Part shown: one piece after another, positions 16,648 through 24,800 of the stretch
Layout: each line of letters opens with the position of its first letter
How positions within the stretch are numbered: the first letter of the stretch is position 1
Origin: CAWBAT01 sp046331665
Lineage (GTDB): Bacteria; Acidobacteriota; Terriglobia; Versatilivoradales; Versatilivoraceae
DNA: 64,000 bases
Assembly: GCA_046331665.1 (NCBI GenBank)
Contig: JAXLQK010000028.1
Coordinates: 18,456 to 82,455 of the forward strand
Direction: 5' to 3'
Program-made: the position numbers and the translations under genes
The notes under the pieces: generated by a model
The model's input: the letters and a program-made list of their open reading frames with translations, nothing else
Told to the model about the DNA's origin: nothing
The model's database searches: none

Positions 16648-16873
16648 CGTATAAGCCTCGCAATCAGTGTGGCAATTTGACGACAGGTGACGATTCACAC
16701 CGCCAGGAGCCAAGCTTGAAAAGCCTTGACCCCGCCCAGGTGAAATTAAGAGTATCTATCTCGACGATGGATGTCAACGATTCCGCAGGACCGGTTGCTT
16801 TGGCGAAATTCTGGGTGATCTGATGGTTTTTGGCCGCCTCGTACGACTCTTGTGAGGAGACGCACTCCCTCTA

Positions 16874-16902
16874 TTGACAAGCCTTTTCGACCGACCTAAT
16901 AT
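16874..16902 (+). promoter_or_regulatory. Sigma-70 promoter of the rodZ-like gene
   Basis: TTGACA (16874-16879) and TAATAT (16897-16902) with a 17-base spacer, 21 bases before the GTG start. A GAGGAGAGAG ribosome-binding site lies at 16912-16921. Confidence 0.7.
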
Positions 16903-16923
16903 TCCCTTTGCGAGGAGAGAGAA

Positions 16924-17871
16924 GTGTCACTTGGCGCAGACCTAAAGCGGGAACGCGAACTTCGAGGAATCTCATTGCAAGAGATTTCCAATGCCACCAA
17001 GATTAGCCCGCGCCTCCTCGAGTCCCTTGAAGCGGATCAATTTGACAACCTGCCCGGAGGGATTTTCCGGAAAGCGTTCTTGAGAAGTTACGCCAAGTAT
17101 TTGGGAATGAACGAAGAGCAGGTCATTCACGAATATACACTGGCTTTTGAATCCGTTGTTCCAGCCGCTGACGAAAAACAACCTGCCCCGAGGGCCAAAC
17201 GCGATTCAAACCGCTCTCGATTCATGCTGGTCACCGGATTCCTGGTACTCCTCGGCGGGATTTTGGCTTTCCTCTTCTACCTAAAACCATTAAAGCTGTT
17301 TTCTCACAAGACGGAACCGCCAACGATTCAAGTCTCCACACCGAACGAAACTGCAGGCGCCGAACATCATCCATCGACAGAACTGCATGGCGTCGTGCCT
17401 GCCAAGGTCGAATTTCCCACCGGAATCACGCCGCCGCCGGTTGCTTCCGCGGATGCAGGCGGCGGGGTGAGCCCGGCTGCAAATCAGCCTCCCTCGCAGG
17501 CGCCGGGTTCCAACCTTCAGCTTAAGGTTCTCGGAGAATTGGCAAAGAAGCCAGAGCCGCAGTCCACTTTGCAGGGAAGTCCGGATCAATCCGTAACGGA
17601 AAGCTCAAATGAGATGAGTTTGGAAGCCACCGACCCAAGCTGGATTTCAGTCTCCAGTGGGGAGAACAAAATCTTCGCTGGAATGCTGCAGCCCAAAGAG
17701 ATCAAAAAATTTCCCCTGCAATCCCCACTGCGCGTAGTCTTGGGCAATGCCGGCGGGATCAAAATCATGGTGAATGGCCAATCCCTCGCCCCTTTGGGAA
17801 AACCCGGGGAGCGGAGAACCCTTGATATTTCGACTCAAAATTACAAGCAATTTTTGCCGACAACGCCATAG
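16924..17871 (+). CDS. rodZ: RodZ-like helix-turn-helix membrane protein
   Basis: 315 residues, GTG start supported by GAGGAGAG. The N-terminal HTH (residues 1-75) reads GADLKRERELRGISLQEIS and ISPRLLESLEADQFDNLPGGI, the RodZ/HTH_25 signature. One membrane segment follows at about residues 100-120 (FMLVTGFLVLLGGILAFLFYL). A Pro/Ala/Ser-rich linker leads to a C-terminal beta domain (from about 230) of the DUF4115 type, ending LGKPGERRTLDIS. In known bacteria RodZ links MreB to the elongation machinery and controls rod shape. It stands at the head of a two-gene unit with the following protein. Confidence 0.85.
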   Translation: MSLGADLKRERELRGISLQEISNATKISPRLLESLEADQFDNLPGGIFRKAFLRSYAKYLGMNEEQVIHEYTLAFESVVPAADEKQPAPRAKRDSNRSRFMLVTGFLVLLGGILAFLFYLKPLKLFSHKTEPPTIQVSTPNETAGAEHHPSTELHGVVPAKVEFPTGITPPPVASADAGGGVSPAANQPPSQAPGSNLQLKVLGELAKKPEPQSTLQGSPDQSVTESSNEMSLEATDPSWISVSSGENKIFAGMLQPKEIKKFPLQSPLRVVLGNAGGIKIMVNGQSLAPLGKPGERRTLDISTQNYKQFLPTTP

Positions 17872-17958
17872 TCATTTGCCTCACCGCACCGCGAAGTTGA
17901 GAGATATTCCAGCCAAGCGGCTGCGGATTCTTCTGCTCCTTGTGTTCACAGCTTCCTT

Positions 17959-19101
17959 ATGAGCGAAACAGTTCTCTCCAGGTTGAAGAAGGGAGGTGTA
18001 CCTCTTCAGGTGCGCCAATCGGCAGCCCGCGGCGTTCTTCCGGTTGGCCAGGAAGAACTCCTCGCCATCCTTATCCATTTGCAGAACGACCCTGATTCCT
18101 CCATCTGCGAAACAGCCAAAGGCACGTTGGAGAATGAATTTAGCGAAGACCTGCTGAAAACCATCCTGGAGAGTTCCACGGCTCCCGCCGATGCTCTTGA
18201 ATATTTTGGCAGTTTCCCGTTTCGCTCGGAAACGCTCCTGGAGATCGTGATTCAAAACAAGGCGACGCCCGATTCAACCATCGCCTCGATTGCAGAGAAA
18301 GTGGATGCCGGATTGATGGATCTCGTTATGGTGAACTTGATGCGCCTCCTGCGTTCTCCGTTTATTTTGGAGGCCCTCGAGCGGAATCAGCGAGCGACCC
18401 CTGATATTACCCGGCGCTTGGGAGAAATTCGGGAAGAGTTCTTCGAGAAACGGAATACCTTCATCCCGATTCACCGCACGCGGGCGGAAGAGAAGGCCAT
18501 TCGCGATGAAGAATTAGGGGACGAGGACGAGCGCTCAACCGGTTCAGCCAGGCAAGACGCTGGAGTTTTCTATAGCGAAGAGCTCCGCGAGGGAGAAGAC
18601 GCGGCGAGTCTAACTCTCGAGAGCCTGGCCGATGACGGATATGTTTCGTTTGAAGAGATGCCGGAGGACGAGAGGCTTTCTACCATCCAGAAAATAGCCC
18701 GGATGACTGTGGCGGAACGCGTCCAAACGGCTTTAAAGGGGAGTCGGGAGGAACGGATTATCCTCATTCGGGACTCCAACCGCATTGTTTCCTCCGCGGT
18801 CTTGGAAAGCCCCAAGCTGACGGATAGTGAAGTGGAAGCGGTTTCTTTAATGAAAAACGTTTCTGAAGATGTCTTGCGGCTCGTGGGTACACGTCGGGAT
18901 TTTGCCAAGAGTTACACAGTGATTCACAACCTGGTCCGCAACCCTCGAACTCCGGTGGCTACTTCCCTTGGATTACTGAACCGCATCCTGACGAACGACC
19001 TTCGCTCGATCTCCCGCAACAAAAATATTCCGGAAGTGATCCGCAAGACTGCCCAGCGTCAGGTTGCTATCCGGACTGCGCCCAAAGAGTCGAAATACTA
19101 A
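17959..19101 (+). CDS. Conserved protein of unknown function, helical-repeat-like
   Basis: 380 residues, no signal peptide or membrane segment. The first half (LQVRQSAARGVLPVGQEELL, LEALERNQRATPDITRRLGE) and the last third (SAVLESPKLTDSEVEAVSLM, VIHNLVRNPRTPVATSLGLL) read like pairs of short helices with a recurring N-P/TP-x-x-x-x turn. This suggests HEAT/leucine-rich-variant helical repeats. The middle (about 185-235) is acidic and probably disordered. It follows rodZ by 87 bases on the same strand. I do not recognise a named family; a cytoplasmic scaffold role is only a guess. Confidence 0.75.
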   Translation: MSETVLSRLKKGGVPLQVRQSAARGVLPVGQEELLAILIHLQNDPDSSICETAKGTLENEFSEDLLKTILESSTAPADALEYFGSFPFRSETLLEIVIQNKATPDSTIASIAEKVDAGLMDLVMVNLMRLLRSPFILEALERNQRATPDITRRLGEIREEFFEKRNTFIPIHRTRAEEKAIRDEELGDEDERSTGSARQDAGVFYSEELREGEDAASLTLESLADDGYVSFEEMPEDERLSTIQKIARMTVAERVQTALKGSREERIILIRDSNRIVSSAVLESPKLTDSEVEAVSLMKNVSEDVLRLVGTRRDFAKSYTVIHNLVRNPRTPVATSLGLLNRILTNDLRSISRNKNIPEVIRKTAQRQVAIRTAPKESKY

Positions 19102-19422
19102 ACGGGAAGATATTTTGCCTTCCTACTTCTCTTAATCCTTCTCTTCAGCAATACGCTCCCGATATCGCCGGTAGAGTTCTTTGGTCAGCGGGCCCACGCT
19201 GCCTTGGCCAATCGCTTACGGGGGTATAGAGGGTCAGGGGGGATAGATGTGACCCTTTTTGTCTATCGATCCATCCTCAGAAGCATCAGCGACGGGCACA
19301 CCGCTCTGAAGTAACGACCGGTGTCCATGCTACTGCCCTGCTGCAAAAAATTTCTGCGTAGTTCTAATGGTGAGCTATCTTTTCTTGACTAAGGCCTTCT
19401 AATGGGTGGCCACCCGCCCTGA
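19102..19422. other. Intergenic region with aminotransferase scrap and possible terminator
   Basis: No intact gene is seen. The left part holds the ilvE-like scrap described separately. AGGGTCA (19230-19236) and TGACCCT (19250-19256), followed by more T, form a 7-bp stem that could terminate the upstream gene on the plus strand. The region marks the border between core genes and the toxin island. Confidence 0.4.
19132..19215 (-). pseudogene. 3' remnant of a branched-chain (class IV) aminotransferase gene
   Basis: Read on the minus strand, 28 codons ending in TAA give AIGQGSVGPLTKELYRRYRE and a charged tail. This closely resembles the C-terminal end of IlvE/D-amino-acid transaminase-type enzymes (IGxGxxGPxTxxL). 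The codon before it is a stop and no further family sequence lies upstream, so only the tail remains. It lies at the edge of the toxin island, consistent with a recombination or insertion border. Confidence 0.5.
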
Positions 19423-19881
19423 TTAATCAATGCGCTCGTAGGAATACAAAATCCAAACTCCCTTCTCTTGTCTCAGCGTTACATCAACGTCCGCAAGAAA
19501 CCCAGGAGTATTCTGATATTCACACTTAAACAGAAGCCACACACCAGATTTCCCGTCAGTCCTCTCAACCAGTCGGCCACCATTCTTCAAGGGGATCCGG
19601 TTCTGCTTAGCGCACGCCGTAGCCTTCTCCTCTATTCTGAGCGGCAGGCCGGCGAGGACTTCTTTACAGTTCGCCGATTGGATCCTCCGCAAGTACTCAT
19701 AGCCCGCGCGCTCGGGATTTCTATCCCGCATGGGATTCCAAATGGCCAACCGCGGTTCATCCCTCATCGGGCCTAGGCGCAGATCTATTAGCATCGGACC
19801 TGAGAAGGCCATCCAGATGAAGAGCCCAACAAGAAGGGCTCCGCACGTTCCCACTGCGTATACTCGTCCACGAGAAAGCAC
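19423..19881 (-). CDS. Membrane-anchored protein, candidate immunity to the orphan RHS tip
   Basis: 152 residues, GTG start at 19881 supported by GGGAGG upstream. One N-terminal membrane or signal segment (VYAVGTCGALLVGLFIWMAF, residues 7-26) precedes a soluble domain with three Cys (NCKEV, ATACAK, FKCEY). The domain ends in a beta-rich part (GVWLLFKCEY, DVTLRQEKGVWILYSYE). No family is recognised. It lies 43 bases downstream of the RHS toxin-tip gene on the same strand, the normal place for an immunity gene, and its membrane anchor suits neutralisation outside the cytoplasm. Immunity function is inferred from position only. Confidence 0.6.
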   Translation of the reverse strand: MLSRGRVYAVGTCGALLVGLFIWMAFSGPMLIDLRLGPMRDEPRLAIWNPMRDRNPERAGYEYLRRIQSANCKEVLAGLPLRIEEKATACAKQNRIPLKNGGRLVERTDGKSGVWLLFKCEYQNTPGFLADVDVTLRQEKGVWILYSYERID

Positions 19882-19924
19882 TCTTTATGGCCTCCCTTCA
19901 CCGCGTTGATCTCACACCCAATTC

Positions 19925-20779
19925 CTAGAATTTGGGCTTAGGTTGTGGATCTCTCCGTACTTGCGGAACCATGTAAAGGTTCTGAGTGTTTACGCCAAGC
20001 CGGAAGAGGGCGTGTCCTATGGTTCCCCAGTCCTTATACCCGGAGAAGCTAGCGGACGTGCTGATGCCATAAGTTGAAACATTTTGCTTATTAGCAAATA
20101 CTTGCGCGAAGTCGTCATATGGATTGGCCGTATTGCATCCATAGAATCCGGCCTGCGCGGAGGGAGCCCAATTCACATGCAGTCCTTCAATCCCCGAACG
20201 GTTCTGCTCGTTCGAATACGGAGGAGGCACGAGTCCATGGTTGTGCCCCTCTTGGAAGTTGGGCCCATCCCTTCCTGCATGTGAAAAGATATCCAACTCG
20301 CCGACCTTGCCGAACTGCTTCTCCAACCCATTGGCCTTGCCTACGAGGTCTTTGAAGGTGGCGAAAGAATCAACCCCAGCTACCAGAACAGTATCCTTTT
20401 TGGGATCAAAACCCTTCGAATTCCGGATCTCATTGGCGCGTGTCTGTGCCGCCCGTTTAAACTCCTCGTCGCCAGACTCGTTCGAATACGTGTATGCAAC
20501 GACATACACCGTCTCCCCTGTCGGATCAACGTGGCGGAGCGGATTGTTCCAGACGTAGCTGTACCTGTTCCAATTATGAGGTTGGGAGATATACTCGTTG
20601 AATTCATCTGTTTCGTCGGTGTCGACTATTGGATTGTAAGGGTCTGGACTTTGGAACCTTCCCTGCGGCCCTGAGTAGTATCTCGCCAGAAAATAATCGA
20701 GCCCTGATTCAGTGTCTCTCTCTTTCGCGGTTAAGAACGCGTAGGGAGAGATCCCGGCTCTAATCAGATCAATCGGTTG
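19925..20779 (-). CDS. Orphan RHS C-terminal module with CHAT/DUF4347-like toxin tip
   Basis: The frame is open from just after a stop at 20780-20782. About 90 residues of RHS-associated core come first (FLTAKERDTESGLDYFLARY, then SGPQGRFQSPD and NRYSYVWNNPLRHVDPTGE), then a unique domain. No start codon precedes the core, so this is a displaced 3' cassette rather than a full RHS gene; a GTG at 20509 could start the tip alone. The tip has LDIFSHAGRDG (hydrophobic-H-x-G) and AGFYGCNTANPYDDFAQVFA, then VSTYGIS. This arrangement fits DUF4347/CHAT-type clan CD peptidase-like domains with a His/Cys dyad. A protease-like toxin is therefore suspected, not shown. Confidence 0.7.
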   Translation of the reverse strand, partial: QPIDLIRAGISPYAFLTAKERDTESGLDYFLARYYSGPQGRFQSPDPYNPIVDTDETDEFNEYISQPHNWNRYSYVWNNPLRHVDPTGETVYVVAYTYSNESGDEEFKRAAQTRANEIRNSKGFDPKKDTVLVAGVDSFATFKDLVGKANGLEKQFGKVGELDIFSHAGRDGPNFQEGHNHGLVPPPYSNEQNRSGIEGLHVNWAPSAQAGFYGCNTANPYDDFAQVFANKQNVSTYGISTSASFSGYKDWGTIGHALFRLGVNTQNLYMVPQVRRDPQPKPKF

Positions 20780-21308
20780 TCAAAGAACAGCGGCCCAAAG
20801 AAGCGCGGTTTTTTCGAGTGCGAGAGGATTTGCGCACGCCATACACGAAGACCGCTGCGCTTTTATCCAGTGCCACGGCTCGATGGTAAGCTTTTCCTTC
20901 AAAATTCAGTACGCCACTGAACATCTTAATCGCGGCGTGTTGAATGGGGCCAGGCAGTTCTTCTCCCGGCTTTGGCAATGTGCGACTCTCCAGGCGGTAT
21001 TCGATTGCGATATCATCGCCTTGAAATTGCCATGTCCCGCGATAAATAACTTGGCCGTCACCGTTGCTGATTGTCTCATACCCCTCGGCTCTGCGAATCA
21101 CAACGCAATAGATGATCGCAAAGGTTTTATCACTGCCGAAATAGAGGACACCAGCCACAGTATCTCTCAGAGTTGAATCCACATCGGCCGGGGATTTCTT
21201 CCATTTTAGACCGGTCTGCAGCCAAGCCCCCTCGACAGAAATCTTTCGAGAAGCAACATCAACTGTCGGCAAACAAAGGAGCAGTAATAACAATGTGATT
21301 TTTTTCAT
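20769..21308 (-). CDS. Signal-peptide protein, candidate periplasmic immunity to the L,D-transpeptidase-like tip
   Basis: 179 residues from ATG 21308. The start overlaps the stop of the transpeptidase-like tip by ATGA, so translation is coupled. The N-terminus MKKITLLLLLLCLPTVDVAS is a signal peptide. The mature part is beta-rich (GVLYFGSDKTFAIIYCVVI, IYRGTWQFQGDDIAIEYRLE), resembling a small lipocalin-like or beta-sandwich domain. It ends with a basic tail. No family is recognised. Coupling to a cell-wall-acting toxin and export signal together suggest that it protects the periplasm. Its last 11 bases overlap the first bases of the displaced RHS core fragment, so it marks the exact recombination border. 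Confidence 0.7.
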   Translation of the reverse strand: MKKITLLLLLLCLPTVDVASRKISVEGAWLQTGLKWKKSPADVDSTLRDTVAGVLYFGSDKTFAIIYCVVIRRAEGYETISNGDGQVIYRGTWQFQGDDIAIEYRLESRTLPKPGEELPGPIQHAAIKMFSGVLNFEGKAYHRAVALDKSAAVFVYGVRKSSRTRKNRASLGRCSLTTD

Positions 21309-21815
21309 GGCTGCACCACCGGAACATCGACTGCTGCAGGAACCCTTGTATCCCCCATGGTGTTCCACATGTAGTCGATAATGTGTGTGTCAGTGCCGTA
21401 ACAAAGACAACCGTGGGTGTAGCCAAATCCGTTGCTTTGCCCGTGGAAGTAGTTGCCGTCTTCTCCTCCGGGCCAAGGATTGAGGCGTGCCCTAATCGGA
21501 CCGTAGGCACCAACGACTGGCCAATACCTTCCATTCCCAGCATCAATATCGTGCATTTTTTGTATGCCATAGAATGCTGGCGGATTGTTGAGCTGGGAAT
21601 TGGGGTTAATGGCTGTTGGACCTTTCGGGTCGCGAATGTCTAGTCGTATTGTGTAGTTTCCATCTTGGATGGCGGGATGCATAATGCCATTCTGGTCTCT
21701 ACCTCCTGAAAACCCTGAGCCTTGGAAAACCTTCTTGTCCTGATCGTAGAGTGTCAAACTGAAGATGGTTGCACCCTGCTTGTTCGTCCCGGTTGCGGTC
21801 GCAACCAGCAGTCCG
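21305..21815 (-). CDS. L,D-transpeptidase-like (YkuD/DUF2778-type) toxin tip of the RHS protein, shifted out of frame
   Basis: About 170 residues that continue the RHS protein after a frame change near 21,810. The order fits an L,D-transpeptidase domain: FSLTLYDQDKKVFQGSGFSG, then PAIQDGNYTI, then the motif YFHGQSNGFGYTHGCLCYG. This gives the His and the [S/T]HGC Cys of the catalytic site (spacing by eye as in YkuD/Tlde1-type proteins). Such domains cross-link, cut or exchange D-amino acids in peptidoglycan; in Tlde1 effectors they are antibacterial. The frame itself extends upstream to 21904 but that part is a shadow of the RHS shell. As written it would not be translated without a frameshift or an internal start. 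Confidence 0.7.
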
Positions 21816-24800
21816 CATACCCTTTGTCCTTTGTGGTATTCCCTTTGGCATCGTGATAAACGTGGCCTTTCTGCCATTTCCATTTTTCGTCTACATAGAA
21901 CCAATCATGACCAAGCGGATCAGTTCGGTTCAGCGGATTGTTTATCACGTACGAGTAAAGGTTGAGTGTTTGCGGGTTCGTCAGATCAGCGTATGGCACT
22001 GGCTGCGGTTTCACCGACCAGTCGGGCGTCATGAACCTTCCCTGCGGTCCAGAGAAATACCTCGCTAAAAAGAAATCAAGGTTCGATTCAGAATCCCGTT
22101 CTTTGCTAGTGAACTTCTGCCTAATATCGATCCCGCCATACCCAAAGATTGATCCCCTGCTACCATAGCCAGTCCCGATCTCCTCCCCAAACGGCAGATA
22201 ATCATGCCTCCCCTTGACGCTGTAATCCGGATTGATCACCAGGCGCGTGTTTCCGAGGTGGTCTCCTGAAATATACGAAGTTCCTCCCGGCCCACTGAAT
22301 GCTGCTGAAGAATACTCCGCTGCCATTCGTCGCAGCGCGTCATAGACATAAATGCTGTTGACATTTCCATTGTCTACCTTCTTGACGCGTCGCCCATCTC
22401 CATCATAGGTGTAGGTCGTGGTTCCCGATCCTCCATTGAACGTCACCATCCTGTTCTCGGCGTCGTAGGTCATCGTCCGTGTGGTCGCTTCGGTAATCAT
22501 ATTTCCCGAGGCGTCATAGGCATAGCCGACCGAATTTCGCTTGTTCGTATTTCCATTGTAGGCAGCGATACTGATTGGCGTCAATGCTGGGGCCGGAATG
22601 TAGTCTGTTGGTCCGACAACCGCGCGGTTGCCGAAACGCCCATAATCGTAGTCTTGAGCCCAGGGAGTCCCGCCGCCACTCTCGCTGGCAGAATCTAGCC
22701 GGTTCAGCGGATCATAGGCGAACACCTGAGTCAGACTGAGGCTGGTTGCCTGGATCTTCTGGCGAAGCACATTTCCATTGTTGTTCGCCGTGCCTGCCCC
22801 ACTGCAATTGGGATCAACGTTGCTGTAGCAATTCCCTAAAAGCAGTCGATTGGCGTAGGTCGTGGTTAAGTCCGTGTCCAATCCAGTCGTGGTTTGACCG
22901 ACTCCCATTTGAGTGGGTTGCAGCCGCTTGTTGAAGCGGGTTTGATCCCACAGTCCTGTTCCCAGTCTCATTTGGGCAATCGCCCCTTGCGGCGCATAGA
23001 GGATTCGATTCGTAGCGTCGGTTTCTACCGCACCGACATAATAAGCTCCAGTCTTGTAGACTCCAGCCACTCTCCCCGCCGTGTCGATGCTGGTCCCAAT
23101 CACCTTGCCCGAAGGGAGTGTCTCGGAAGTCATCATCCCAGCACTATTATAAATGTAATTGGTAAACGGATAGGTGTAATCGGTAAGCGGACTGCCGGCC
23201 TTGGTCACTTGGTTCCCTTGCGTCACCCGACCCATCGCGTCGTAACATTGAATGTTGGTTTTCGAATCGGTGTTGTCAACCAGGGTCAAACGTCCCTTTG
23301 AGTTGCAATTCGTTGCAAGGTTGTCGTAGGTGTAGCTGACATTTTGAGTCGTTGCCGTAGGGGCCACGATGGAATAGCTTTTGCTATTGATCCGATGAAT
23401 TCCATCATACACGTGAGTAGTGACATTTCCTCGGGCATCCGTCCTGGTCTGCAAGTTGCCGTCGTTGTCATAGGTATAGCTGACCGTGCCACTCTCTGGA
23501 TTGGTGGCCGTGAGCAATTGGGATAAGGAATTGTAAGTAAAGGATCTGTTTTGCGTGCCTTCGCTCGGTTGAACTTGCGAAACTCCGGTTAGATTGTCGA
23601 GTACATCGTAGGAATAGGTTGTGCTGTAGGCCAGGGAACCAGGGTCTTCAATCACCTGAGTCAATCGACCCAACGCATCGGTGAAACTCTTCCGTGCTTT
23701 GCTTGCCTGATCGGTCACGGTGGTTGTGTTGAGGAGGTAACCGGTGGTGATGTTATTGCTCGATACGGACCCATCCGGAGGGATGACTTTGATGACCCGG
23801 CCAATGGCGTCAAACTGTGTCTCGGTGTATCCATAGGTCTTCTCGGAACAGCTCCCAATATCCGGATCGCAACGAGTCGGGTTCCAGGTCTGGTAGGCTC
23901 TTCCCAGATTGTCATAGGCCGTCCGTCCATAGATGGTTCCTTGGGGATCAGAGGTCAGCCTTGTCTTGCGGGAACGACCGAGACCATCGAATTCCACGTC
24001 GCTGGTAATATTGGTGGTCGAAGTCAATTTGGTCGTCGTCGCCACCTTGACGGGAACGGTGTCGGTATAGGTGAGAGTCTTTAATCCGCCATCGGGGAAG
24101 CTGGTCTGAAGAGGCCTGTTCATCAAATCGTAAGTGAAGGTAGTCCCGGCACGGGTGTTGAGAATATCGTTCTCATCTTTTTTCGCGCTCGTCAGGCCGG
24201 TGCAAGGATAGTAGGTAAATTGTGTCCGGAAAGTCAGATGATTGCTAGCTTGCGTTACAAAAGCTCGGCTGTTTGAGGGTGGGAGACAACTTCCCCCGCT
24301 AAAGCTGTCGTCATATGTGTAACTTGTCGTGTGCGTTAACGGGTCTGTAATTGAAGTGATATTTCCGAGCGTGTCGTAAATATAAGTTGTGGTCAATGTG
24401 GCGACACTGGGTAGATTTCTCCAACGGTTCACCTTGGTCAGGTTTCCTCGAAAAGTGAACGTGGCGGGAAATGATGCATCGTCATGCTGTGGTGCTCCTG
24501 TCACGGAAGTTAATGCCGTGCTGTCATATTCGTAATCGGTTTTAGCAATCTGGGCACCGCCAGCGTCGTAGATGGTCTCATTTATGACCTTGTTCACAAT
24601 GTTATACGGGAGATAACCCGCATTTGCATTATGCAGATAGCTCTTGGTTGTCTTGCGGACGAGTCCGCCACCATAATCATACTCCCAAATCTCTGAGACA
24701 TTCCCGCGGCTGGTGGAGAAAGTTAGAGGTCCGGAAGTGCCAGGTTGCGGTGGGTAGCTATAGTTGAATGTTTCATAGACAAATGTTTTCGACGATGAGG

